Assembly: GCA_947497945.1 (NCBI GenBank)
Contig: CANMIP010000011.1
Span: 1-64,000, forward strand
Reading direction: 5' to 3'
Origin: an uncultured Tropicimonas sp.
GTDB lineage: Bacteria; Pseudomonadota; Alphaproteobacteria; Rhodobacterales; Rhodobacteraceae
DNA: 64,000 nt
Positions within the stretch are counted from its first letter, which is position 1. Every line of letters starts with the position of its first letter. Both the position numbers and the translations under genes were made by a program. The notes beneath the pieces were generated by a model. The model was given only the letters and a program-made list of their open reading frames with translations. It was not told where the DNA came from and did not search any database. Below, piece after piece: positions 52,960-61,662 of this stretch.

Positions 52960-54417
52960 ATGTCGCTCACCTCTTCCCTTGCCAGTGCCCTGTCCGGCCT
53001 GACTGCGGCCTCCCGGTCGATCGACGTCGTCTCTGCCAACGTCTCAAACGCGATGACAGAGGGATATGCAAAGCGCGAGATCCAACTCGCTTCAGATACC
53101 GTGGGTGGAAACGGCGCCGGCGTGAAGGTCGTCGGCATTACCAGGCTTGTGAACGAACGCGCCCTCGCGGATCAGCGCGAAGCCAGTGCAAACTCGGCGA
53201 ATGCAGGAACTCAGGCGGACGCATGGCTTCGGATCGAAACTGCGATCGGCTTTCCGACCGAGAATGGTTCTCTTTCGGACAGGATCGACGATCTCGAAGC
53301 CGCCCTCATTTCGGCCACGAGCCGGCCGGAAGAAACAATCCGCCTGGAAGGCGCGGTTTCTGCTGCTGTCGCACTCGCAGACAGCATCAATAGCATCGCC
53401 GATGAGATCGCGGATGTTCGCATGGACGCGGATGCCGACATCGCCAACATGGTCAAAGAGACCAACACGATGCTTCAGCAAGTCGAGACGCTGAACTGGC
53501 AGATCTTCAAGATGGGAAACAGCGGCCAGGATACGGCTGCCTTGATGGATGAACGGCAAGCCATCGTCGACTCCCTGTCGAAAATAATCCCTGTCCGCCA
53601 GGTAGATCGGGACGGCGCTCAGATTGCCCTGTTCACCTCCGGCGGAGCGACTCTCATCGACGGTCCAGCAGCTGAACTGTCCTTTACACCGCATTCAATC
53701 ATCACGCCCAATATGACGATCGAAAGCGGTGTGCTTTCGGGCCTGGAGCTCAATGGTGAACCTCTTTCCATCAACTCGACCTACGGATCCATTGAGGGGG
53801 GACGTCTGGCCGCTGCATTTGAGGTGCGCGACTCGATTGGCCCGGAAGCCCAGGCAGCCATAGACGCAATCGCGCGAAATCTAATCGAAAGGTTTCAGGA
53901 CAGCTCTCTTGATCCATCAATTTCCTCGAGCGGCACAGGACTGTTCACGGATAACGACGCTGTTTTCGTGTCGAGCGACGAAGTGGGTATTGCCAACAGC
54001 ATTCAGGTCAACAGCTTGGTCGATCCTGACAATGGAGGAGATGTCTGGCGTCTTCGGGACGGCATCGGTGAAACCGTGGCGGGTGAGGTCGGAGATTCAA
54101 GCCTTCTTGCGGCACTTGCAGATCGTCTCTCCGAGACGACAGCCCCGGCGAGTGGACCGTCTGTCGGGCTTTCGCGATCAATTTCCGGTTTGGCCTCTGA
54201 CTTTCTGTCCTCGGCAGACGCAAGCTACCGGTATCAGGAAGATGCGCTGGCATTCCACACCGCACGTTCGGACGCCCTAGCCTATGAACTCGCCGAAGAT
54301 AGCGTTGATACGGATGACGAGATGCAGAAATTGCTGATGATCGAAACGGTCTATGCGGCGAACGCCAGGGTCATCGATACCATCGACCAACTCATGCAAC
54401 AAATCCTGGAGCTCTGA
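52960..54417 (+). CDS. flgK: Flagellar hook-associated protein FlgK
   Basis: The 485-residue protein has the conserved N-terminus (SLASALSGLTAASRSIDVVS, then ANVSNAMTEGYAKR) and a C-terminal helical end (MIETVYAANARVIDTIDQLM) typical of FlgK. It joins hook and filament. GGAGGCCGTAAGCC precedes its start, and it is two bases from flgL. Confidence 0.92.
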   Translation: MSLTSSLASALSGLTAASRSIDVVSANVSNAMTEGYAKREIQLASDTVGGNGAGVKVVGITRLVNERALADQREASANSANAGTQADAWLRIETAIGFPTENGSLSDRIDDLEAALISATSRPEETIRLEGAVSAAVALADSINSIADEIADVRMDADADIANMVKETNTMLQQVETLNWQIFKMGNSGQDTAALMDERQAIVDSLSKIIPVRQVDRDGAQIALFTSGGATLIDGPAAELSFTPHSIITPNMTIESGVLSGLELNGEPLSINSTYGSIEGGRLAAAFEVRDSIGPEAQAAIDAIARNLIERFQDSSLDPSISSSGTGLFTDNDAVFVSSDEVGIANSIQVNSLVDPDNGGDVWRLRDGIGETVAGEVGDSSLLAALADRLSETTAPASGPSVGLSRSISGLASDFLSSADASYRYQEDALAFHTARSDALAYELAEDSVDTDDEMQKLLMIETVYAANARVIDTIDQLMQQILEL

Positions 54418-54419
54418 TC

Positions 54420-55415
54420 ATGGCAGTGTCTTCGATAGGCGATCTCGCTACGAGCACCATGCTTCGAAGCCAGAATTCCAGACTTCAATCCGAAATGGAG
54501 ACCCTTGTTCAGGAGCTATCCAGCGGACAAGTCTCAATTCGCGATACCGCCTTGGGTGGAAGCTATCGCGCGATCTCGGGTATCGAGACGACTTTAAAAC
54601 GCCTTGACGCCTACGAGCTTTCGTCGACCGAAGCAGAAGGCTTTTCCGAGACGATGCAAGCTGCGCTTGGTTCGATTCAAGAGACGACCGGGAACCTGTC
54701 TGTCGAGCTGCTGGCCGCCGGTAACTCCGGGACTGCTGCGAGCGCCTCGGCCACCGTCAGCGGTGCCAAACAGGACTTCGAAGCCGTCATTTCCTGGCTT
54801 AATACAAACTATGCCGGGCGAACCGTTTTTGGAGGGGTGGCAACGGATACGCCCGCAATTGCAAGTGCGAGTGATATTCTTTCCGACCTCGAGACCGAAA
54901 TCGCAGCCAGTGGCGCCGCCACGGTCTCTGATGTCGAAGCCGTGGTGAGAGATTGGTTCGCCACTGGGGCCGCATATCTCGGGTCGAACCAAGCACTGTC
55001 GCCCATGACCGTCGGCGCGGGCCAGACCGTTGAGTTCGACTTCACCGCACAAAATCAGGAGATCCAGGACACGCTATCCGGGATCGCATTGGCAATAATG
55101 GTAGACTCCTCCTCTGTTGGCTTCTCCGCCGACCAGCAGATACTTCTGGCCGAACGCGCCGGAGAAATCCTACTGGGGGCCAATCAAGACCTGTTGGTCT
55201 CTCGAGCGAATGTGGGCGCCTTGCAAGAGACGATAGAAAATGCCCAAGCCGAGATGGTCTCTGAGCGAACATCAATGGACTTGGCGCTTAACGAACTGTT
55301 GACGGCAGATCCCTATGATCGCGCCACAAGGCTTTCTCAAGTCGAAACCCAAATCGAGATACTATACACATTGACGGTAAGAACTTCCAACCTCAACCTG
55401 ATGAACTTCTTGTAA
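54420..55415 (+). CDS. flgL: Flagellar hook-associated protein FlgL
   Basis: The 331-residue flagellin-like protein has N- and C-terminal coiled-coil regions (SQNSRLQSEMETLVQELSSG at residues 15-34; LSQVETQIEILYTLTVRTSN near the end) and a variable centre (about 110-250). It is the second hook-filament junction protein. Its stop codon overlaps the flgI start (TAATG). Confidence 0.9.
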   Translation: MAVSSIGDLATSTMLRSQNSRLQSEMETLVQELSSGQVSIRDTALGGSYRAISGIETTLKRLDAYELSSTEAEGFSETMQAALGSIQETTGNLSVELLAAGNSGTAASASATVSGAKQDFEAVISWLNTNYAGRTVFGGVATDTPAIASASDILSDLETEIAASGAATVSDVEAVVRDWFATGAAYLGSNQALSPMTVGAGQTVEFDFTAQNQEIQDTLSGIALAIMVDSSSVGFSADQQILLAERAGEILLGANQDLLVSRANVGALQETIENAQAEMVSERTSMDLALNELLTADPYDRATRLSQVETQIEILYTLTVRTSNLNLMNFL

Positions 55416-56518
55416 TGAGACAGATTTTCGCTTTCGTTTTCGCCGTTCTGTTCGCAACGTCTGGGTGCCTTGCAGGTCCGGTCCGAATAAAGGATCTTGT
55501 CGAATTCGACGGCGTAAGAGGCAACGATCTTGTTGGCTATGGGCTCGTGGTCGGCCTCAATGGAACGGGCGACGGAATTCGAAACGCACCCTTCACTGAA
55601 GAGATTATGTCCAACATGTTGGAACGATTGGGTGTCAACGTGACGGGAGAACAATTTCGCCCCAAGAACGTTGCCGCTGTCTTCGTTACGGCAACGCTTC
55701 CACCATTCGCTCGGTCCGGAGGCCGCATTGACGTATCGGTATCCGCAATCGGTGACGCTAAGAGTTTGATGGGCGGGACATTGGTTATGACACCTCTGAC
55801 CGCGGCGGATGGCCAGATCTATGCGGTCGGACAAGGCGCTGTAATTGCCGGTGGGGCGGCCGCAGAGGGCGACGCAGCATCGGTTGTCACTGGGGTTCCA
55901 ACCTCGGGCGGCATTCCTGCCGGTGCACGTGTCGAACGGGAAATAGACTTTGACTTTACTGCGCTCCAGTCGCTCCGGCTGGCCTTGCGCGTCCCGGATT
56001 TCACGACGGCAGGCCGTATTGAAACTGCGATCAACAGGTCATTCGGTAGGCAAGTTGCACTTATGCTGGATTCTGGAACAGTGGAACTCGATATTTTGGC
56101 GACCAGAGCCGGCTCGCCAGCTCGAGCCATCGGTCGCATCGAGAATCTGACGGTTGAACCTGAACGCAAAGCTCGAGTTGTCGTTGACCAACGATCTGGA
56201 ACAATTGTCATGGGGGATGACGTAAGGATATCGCGTGTAGCCGTATCCCAGGGAAATCTCACCTTGAGAATTGAAGAGGCTCCGATCGCCGTGCAACCAA
56301 ATCCCTTTGCGCCAGGCCAATCGATCATCGTTCCAAGATCGACAGTACAAATCGATGAGGAGCCAGGCATTGGCCTTGCGGAAGTCGACGGAAGTACATC
56401 CCTTGCAGAAGTCGTTGCGGGCCTTAACGCACTAGGGGTTGCTCCGCGTGACTTGATAGACATCCTTAAGAGCATCAAAGCTGCTGGGGCACTTCATGCG
56501 GAATTTGTTGTTCACTAG
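55415..56518 (+). CDS. flgI: Flagellar P-ring protein FlgI
   Basis: The 367-residue protein has a Sec signal peptide (MRQIFAFVFAVLFATSGCLA). It then has the conserved GPVRIKDLVEFDGVRGNDLV, GYGLVVGLNGTGD and the C-terminal SLAEVVAGLNALGVAPRDLI, followed by a DILKSIKAAGALHAEFVVH end. It forms the periplasmic P ring. It appears intact. In related bacteria the export gene fliP often follows, but here a pile of insertion sequences begins 130 bases downstream. Confidence 0.93.
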   Translation: MRQIFAFVFAVLFATSGCLAGPVRIKDLVEFDGVRGNDLVGYGLVVGLNGTGDGIRNAPFTEEIMSNMLERLGVNVTGEQFRPKNVAAVFVTATLPPFARSGGRIDVSVSAIGDAKSLMGGTLVMTPLTAADGQIYAVGQGAVIAGGAAAEGDAASVVTGVPTSGGIPAGARVEREIDFDFTALQSLRLALRVPDFTTAGRIETAINRSFGRQVALMLDSGTVELDILATRAGSPARAIGRIENLTVEPERKARVVVDQRSGTIVMGDDVRISRVAVSQGNLTLRIEEAPIAVQPNPFAPGQSIIVPRSTVQIDEEPGIGLAEVDGSTSLAEVVAGLNALGVAPRDLIDILKSIKAAGALHAEFVVH

Positions 56519-56648
56519 GTGATATTGACGTGCGTGGTGACTTGCTTTGGCTCTGCTGCCCAAATCGAATGGCAGTCAGACTTCGCCTCTCCCAGGCAAT
56601 CTTATCCCCTGGCCTCAGTTGCAGGTATGCCGGGCGTGACCTAATGGG

Positions 56649-57992
56649 ATGAACTGCCTTCCCACCAATCCACGGCTATCGTTGTGGGCAAAGGTGGAGA
56701 GAGGATCATCCTATGGACATCAAGGTTTTGGGCATCGATCTGGGTAAGACCGTTTGCAGCCTCGCTGGGCTGGGCTGGACGAGGCGGGAGCGGTCGTGTT
56801 TCGGAAACGCCTGCAGCGACATCGTCTTCTGGACTTTCTGGGCGAGCTTCCGCGCTGCGTCGTTGCGATGGAGGCCCGCGGCGGCGCCCATCACATCGGC
56901 CGCTATTGTCTTCAGAATGTGCTTGAGCCTCGGCTGATGTCGCCGCTCTATGTCCGACCCTATGTGAAGGTTCACAAGAACGATGACCGCGATGCGGAAG
57001 CCATCGCCGAAGCCGCAACCCGCCCGACAATGTCGATCGTCGCAATCAAATCGGAAGAGCAGCTCGATCTTCAGGCTCTGCACCGTGCGCGGGAGCGGCT
57101 GGTGACGGACAGGACGCGGCTGATCAATCAGGGCTGCGGCTTTCTGATGGAACGCGGCATCCGTGTCGGAGCGGGGCGCCACGTGTTCCAGAAGGAACTG
57201 ACCAGATTGGCCGTAGAGGGCACCGACGATCTTTCTCGCCGGATCCTGCTGCTCCTTGCTGACATGGCGTCAGAGCTGAACCTGATCAACGACCGCGTCG
57301 CAGCCATCGATGCCGAGATCAAGGCGCTGGCCAAGACGGATACTGATATGCAGCGGCTGATGGAGATCCCGGGTGTCGGCCCGACAATTGCCACGGCGCT
57401 CGTCGCAGCTGTCGGCACCGGCCGCAGTTTTGGCAAAGGGCGTGATCTCGCGGCATGGCTCGGCCTGGTTCCGCGGCAGATCACGACAGGCGGCAAGGCC
57501 AAGCTGATCGGCATCTCGAAGCACGGCAATCGCTCCTTGCGCAAACTCTTCATTCATGGAGCCCGAACGCTGCTGCATCTCGTGCGTGACAGGACGTTGC
57601 CAATAACGACTTGGGCAGACGGCCTGATGGAGCGAGCACATGTGAACGTCGCGGCGGTTGCCGTGGCGAACAAGATGGCGCGAGTCGCCTGGGCAGTGTT
57701 GACGAAGGGTTGAACGATATCGGCCCAATGCACTGAGCGGCCTGTAGTCGGGCGGAAGCACAACCGGAGAAAGAAATCTGCGAGCGAGGAGGAGATGGAC
57801 CAACGACTGATTGGCGTTCTGTCAGTCTGACGGGGAGCATGGCTCTTGAGTGCCGATGAGCTAACGAGACACAGGACGCGCGACTTCCCATCTTGGTCAC
57901 GGGCAAATCGAACAGCCCCGATGAAAGACCGAATACATAGAAACAGGGTCAGCGGCGCATCGACAAATCACTTGCAGGGGAAGGCAGTTCAT
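56649..57992 (+). mobile_element. IS110-family element (IS1111-type) with flanking 15-bp inverted repeats
   Basis: A perfect 15-bp inverted pair, ATGAACTGCCTTCCC at 56649-56663 and its complement at 57978-57992, flanks a 1.0-kb IS110-type transposase frame. Subterminal inverted repeats around such a gene are typical of the IS1111 branch. The exact outer ends are not certain. About 265 noncoding bases follow the transposase inside the element. Confidence 0.75.
56713..57713 (+). pseudogene. IS110-family transposase, frameshifted
   Basis: The frame opens MDIKVLGIDLGKTVCSLAGL and continues in another frame as DEAGAVVFRKRLQRH. The break is a third copy of GCTGG at 56764-56778; two copies restore the frame. 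The rest carries the DEDD residues (IDLGK, MEARGGAHH, NDDRDAEAIAEA) and the C-terminal serine region (IPGVGPTIATAL, GTGRSFGKGRDLAAWLGL). It would be about 330 residues if intact. Confidence 0.88.
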
Positions 57993-58000
57993 ACATACTC

Positions 58001-58065
58001 CCTGAAACGACCGCAGTTTGAAGTTAGCCTGTTCTCCAGACAAGGAGACGGACGAAGAAGAGAAG
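58001..58065 (+). mobile_element. Short 5-prime fragment of an IS3-family element
   Basis: CCCTGAAACGACCGCAGTTT and the following bases (to 58047) are about 83 percent identical to the minus strand of 1954-1908, the flank of another IS3-type orfA. The next bases (ACGAAGAAGAGAAG) resemble that orfA start with its ATG lost. The fragment is cut off by the IS3 element at 58066. Confidence 0.6.
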
Positions 58066-58130
58066 TCTGGACCTGTCGCGGAGTTGTGCCGCTCCTTTGA
58101 ACACGTATCGTGTCGCAAAGGAGAACAGAC

Positions 58131-58448
58131 ATGGCATCACGACCGGGCCCGGAGTTCCGCGCTGAAGCGGTTCGGGTCGCATTGACGAGCGGGCTTTCCC
58201 GCAAGCAGGTGCTGCGGATTTCGGTGTAGGGTTTTCAACACTGAGCCGGTGGATCCAGCAGGAACGTAAGAACCCCGAGAGGCCGACGGCACAATCCGAC
58301 CTCGAACGAGAGGTTGCGGAGCTGCGCCGAAAGAACCGGCAGCTCCGGGAGGAGAGGGACGTATTAAACTGAGGAGGATGAGGAAAGGCCCCAGTGGGGC
58401 GTTCCCCCGACGAAAGCCACGGTGTTCTTCGCGGAGAGAAGCAAATGA
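58131..58448 (+). pseudogene. IS3-family OrfA, broken
   Basis: The gene starts MASRPGPEFRAEAVRVALTS after AAAGGAGAACAGAC. A base is missing near 58210 (CAGGTGCTGCGG where CAGGTGGCTGCGG is expected), so the frame ends early. The next frame gives the rest of the helix-turn-helix and leucine zipper (ADFGVGFSTLSRWIQQERK, then LEREVAELRRKNRQLREERD). About 44 extra bases with a strong hairpin then precede the usual ending ATVFFAERSK, which overlaps orfB (ATGA). Confidence 0.85.
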
Positions 58449-59303
58449 GGTTTGCCTTCGTCGAAGTGCGCCGCGATGAAATCCCGGTGAACCGGCTGTG
58501 CGAGATCATGGATGTCAGCCCTCGTGGGTATCGAGCTTGGCGCAGTCGTCCGCTCAGCGCCAACCAGCGCAAGGACATGGTGGTCCTGGCCCACATTCGC
58601 GAGCAGTTCGCCTCGTCTCTGGGCAGCTATGGTCGCCCGCGCATGACCGAGGAACTGAAGGAACTTGGTCTTGGTGTCGGCCACCGCCGTGTCGGCAGAC
58701 TGATGCGCCAGAACGGTATTTCCGTGAAGCGGAGCAAGAGGTTCAAGGCGACAACGGACAGCAATCACAGCTTCAACATCGCGCCGAACCTGCTGGATCG
58801 TGACTTCTCGGCGCCTCACCCGAACCGAAAATGGGCGGGTGACATCAGTTATGTCTGGACGCAGGAGGGATGGCTCTACCTCGCTGTGATCCTGGACCTG
58901 CATTTCCCGGCGTGTCGTTGCCTGGGCGGTGAGCAACCGGATGAAGCGCGACCTGGCGATCCGGGCGCTGAAGATGGCAATCGTCTTGAGGCAACCGCCA
59001 GAAGGCTGCATCCACCACACGGATCGCGGCAGCCAGTACTGTTCTCACGACTACCAGAAGCTCCTGCGCCAGCATGGCTTCGAGGTATCGATGAGCGGGA
59101 AAGGCAACTGCTACGACAACGCGGCGGTCGAAACGTTCTTCAAGACGATCAAGGCCGAGCTGATCTGGCGTCATCCCTGGCCAACCCGACGGGTCGCCGA
59201 GTTGGCGATCTTCGAATACATCAACGGCTTCTACAATCCGCGCCGCAAGCATTCAGCTCTCGGCTGGAAAAGCCCCTTGGCCTTCGAGGCTCAGGCTGCA
59301 TAA
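58445..59303 (+). pseudogene. IS3-family OrfB transposase, broken
   Basis: From the ATG at 58445 the frame reads MRFAFVEVRRDEIPVNRLCE and carries the first catalytic aspartate (KWAGDISYVW). An extra T near 58903 shifts the frame. The remainder, in the next frame from about 58905, has the second aspartate (IHHTDRGSQY), the catalytic glutamate (NAAVETFFKTIKAE) and the end (NPRRKHSALGWKSPLAF). The enzyme cannot be made intact. Confidence 0.9.
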
Positions 59304-59343
59304 GTGAGAGATCGGAGCGGCATCAAACCGTGACAGGACCACA

Positions 59344-59613
59344 GGTCCGAAACCGCTCGCCGAAGCCGCTCATTCTCTCTCTGTTGCCGCTTCAGTTTTT
59401 TCAGGTGTTCTGTGCCCATCCGCCGTACTTCTTCTTCCAGCGATAGTAGGTTTGCTCAGTAACGGCGATCTGTCTGATCGCATCAATTCGAGGCATGCCT
59501 TGCCCCATCAGCGCTTCAACCTACTGTAACTTAAAGACAATCCATTCAGGCTAGGGTCTCTTGATCGTCATCTATTGTCCTCCGCTTCCTATTCATGGGG
59601 GCGGACCACTTCA
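59344..59613 (-). mobile_element. Truncated IS3-family (IS407-like) remnant
   Basis: On the minus strand the fragment begins at a probable IS end, TGAAGTGGTCCGCCCCC (59613 downwards), and runs into an orfA that is cut off by the IS3 element at 59343. It is therefore older than that insertion. Confidence 0.7.
59347..59571 (-). pseudogene. IS3-family OrfA remnant with stops and a frameshift
   Basis: From the ATG at 59571 the frame reads MTIKRP, stop, PEWIVFKLQ, stop, then VEALMGQGMPRIDAIRQIAV and TEQTYYRWKKKYGG. After a one-base loss the next frame gives MGTEHLKKLKRQQRENERLR and RAVSDL, where it is truncated. The pattern is that of IS407-type OrfA proteins. Confidence 0.8.
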
Positions 59614-59800
59614 TTGGGGGAGGCTCAGACTGACACAACACAAGCGTAAAAGGTTGGGAGGGAGGCGCTTTTCCGGCAGCCCAGCCCATGTTCGATTGGA
59701 AACATCTTGGCGTCGGGTCCGCTGCCTGAAGACGGTTTTTTGGCAACGCGCGACATATGCTCTTTCAGAACGATTTCAGGGTGCTATGGTCTTGTACATC

Positions 59801-60586
59801 ATGGAAAACAAACGTAGCTCGACCTTGATCGACATATGCCATTCGGCCGGCGCACGGGCGAAGGCATTCTTTGAACATCCTGAAAACCTGATGACCGAAG
59901 TCAAAGGCCGCCAGGACTTCGTCAGCCAGGCCGACCGCGAGGTCGAGATGCTGGTGCGGAAGCTTTTGCGGGAGGCATTTCCCGACGATACGATTGTCGG
60001 GGAGGAACATGCACCGGACCTCGGGACGTCGGGGTTCACATGGGTAATTGATCCCATCGACGGGACGACGAACTTCGTGAATGGAATCCCGGCCTGGACA
60101 GTTGTTATTGCAGGCGTTGAAAACGGGCGCACGCAGATCGGCGTCCTTCATGACCCCTGCCTGTCCGAAACCTTCGTGGCTGAAGCCGGCAAGGGCGCAA
60201 CCCTCAATGGCGTCCCCTTGCGGCTCAACGATGAGCGCAAGATCTTTGAGGGAACCGTTGGTGTCGGCTATTCCAACCGGGTTGAAGATGATGGCATCCT
60301 GCGACTCGTCACTGCGCTGGTCGAGCGTGGCGCGATGTTCCACCGCAATGCCTCAGGTGCATTGTCCATCGCTTACGTCGCCGCGGGTCGCTTGCTTGGA
60401 TATAGCGAGGAGCACATGAATGCCTGGGACTGCCTCGCTGCGCAATTGATCGTGGCCGAAGCCGGTGGCGTAGTTGAAGACCAGGATGCAGACGAGATGA
60501 TTGCCAAGGGTGGTCGCGTTGTCGTCGCAACACCTGCTGTTTTCGACGACCTTCTGGCGATCTCGGAGACCGCCTTCACGCGCTGA
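59801..60586 (+). CDS. Inositol-monophosphatase family phosphatase
   Basis: The 261-residue protein starts MENKRSSTLIDICHSAGARA and has the metal-binding motifs of the family: the glutamates in VGEEH, WVIDPIDGTTNFVNG (about residues 80-94) and the late HMNAWDCLAAQLI. It hydrolyses a sugar or inositol phosphate (or a related metabolite such as histidinol phosphate) with magnesium. An alternative ATG at 59786 has AGGG upstream. It is convergent with an ABC importer of the iron/sugar-phosphate type, with only two bases between stops, so a link to its substrate is possible but unproven. Confidence 0.88.
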   Translation: MENKRSSTLIDICHSAGARAKAFFEHPENLMTEVKGRQDFVSQADREVEMLVRKLLREAFPDDTIVGEEHAPDLGTSGFTWVIDPIDGTTNFVNGIPAWTVVIAGVENGRTQIGVLHDPCLSETFVAEAGKGATLNGVPLRLNDERKIFEGTVGVGYSNRVEDDGILRLVTALVERGAMFHRNASGALSIAYVAAGRLLGYSEEHMNAWDCLAAQLIVAEAGGVVEDQDADEMIAKGGRVVVATPAVFDDLLAISETAFTR

Positions 60587-60588
60587 CG

Positions 60589-61662
60589 TCAGGTGTTCGG
60601 CAAGAGAACCGGTCCTTTCGCGGCAAACCCGACGGTCACGTCCTGCCCATTCTCGAGCGGGGCGTCGACATCGTCCTGCACGGCGAACATTGCGCCGAAT
60701 TCTGCTTCCAGCGTGTATTCCATCCGCTCGCCAACATAGGTCGCCTTGGCGATCCGTGCCGCGAAACCGCCCTCAGCGCCGATGACAAGCCGTGAAGGGC
60801 GCACGGCGAGCATGGCCTCGCCCTCAGGCAAGCCGCGCGACGGCAATTCGTAGCGATAGCCGTTGATGGCGATCGTCGCGGTCTCTCCTTCGGTGCTTTC
60901 GATCACGCAGGGCATGATATTGGCCTCGCCGATGAAATCGGCCACGAAGCGGTCCACCGGCGCATCGTAGAGCTCGCGCGGGGAGCCGATCTGGGCGATG
61001 GCGGCATTGCGCATGACGACGATCTCGTCGGAGACGGCAAGCGCCTCCTCCTGATCATGGGTCACGTAAACCACCGTCAGCCCGAGATCCCGCTGGATGG
61101 CGCGAATATCCTCGCGCACCTGCCGGCGCAGCTTTGCGTCGAGATTGGAGAGCGGTTCGTCGAAGAGCAAGACCTGCGGCTCCAACACCAGCGCCCGCGC
61201 CACTGCGACACGCTGCTGCTGACCGCCCGAAAGCTCGCTCGGGAGCCGATTGTCATACCCCTTGAGGCCGACGAGATCGAGCCCCGCCAGCGCTTTGCTT
61301 CGCGTCTCGGCCTTGGAAAAGCCGGAGAAGGTCAGGCCATAAGAGACATTTTCCAGCACGCTCATATGCGGGAACAGCGCGTAGGACTGGAACACCATCG
61401 ACACGTCCCGGTCCGTCGCCGGGAGTTTGGTCACATCTCGATCGCCGATCAGGATCGTGCCGGAGGTGGCCATTTCCAGCCCCGCGATCATGCGCAATGT
61501 CGTGGTCTTGCCGCAGCCCGAAGGGCCAAGCAGGGTCACAAGTTTCCCCGCCTCGACCCTCAGGTCGATATTGTCGACGGCCACGACATCCGTTCCGAAG
61601 GCCTTGGTCACGTTCTGGAACGTGACCGGGGCGGCCTTGCTGCTGATGATGCTTCCGGTCAT
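60589..61662 (-). CDS. ABC transporter ATPase (FbpC/AfuC/PotA-like)
   Basis: The 357-residue ATPase has Walker A (GPSGCGKTTT, about residues 42-51), the Q-loop (VFQSYALFPHM), the signature LSGGQQQRVAVARAL, Walker B (VLLFDEPLSNLD), an H-loop (YVTHDQEEAL) and a C-terminal TOBE domain (about 265-355). It powers an importer with the fused permease, which it overlaps by four bases (ATGA). The family includes ferric iron, polyamine, phosphonate and sugar-phosphate importers. Confidence 0.92.
   Translation of the reverse strand: MTGSIISSKAAPVTFQNVTKAFGTDVVAVDNIDLRVEAGKLVTLLGPSGCGKTTTLRMIAGLEMATSGTILIGDRDVTKLPATDRDVSMVFQSYALFPHMSVLENVSYGLTFSGFSKAETRSKALAGLDLVGLKGYDNRLPSELSGGQQQRVAVARALVLEPQVLLFDEPLSNLDAKLRRQVREDIRAIQRDLGLTVVYVTHDQEEALAVSDEIVVMRNAAIAQIGSPRELYDAPVDRFVADFIGEANIMPCVIESTEGETATIAINGYRYELPSRGLPEGEAMLAVRPSRLVIGAEGGFAARIAKATYVGERMEYTLEAEFGAMFAVQDDVDAPLENGQDVTVGFAAKGPVLLPNT

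Larger units (their letters stand above)
58066..59343 (+). mobile_element. Degenerate IS3-family insertion sequence
   Basis: Imperfect 30-bp terminal inverted repeats (58066-58095 and 59314-59343, matching at 23 of 30 positions) flank an orfA/orfB pair. The length is about 1.28 kb, normal for IS3. Both genes carry frameshifts. No clear target duplication is visible: the bases flanking the ends are AAG and GGT. Confidence 0.85.
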
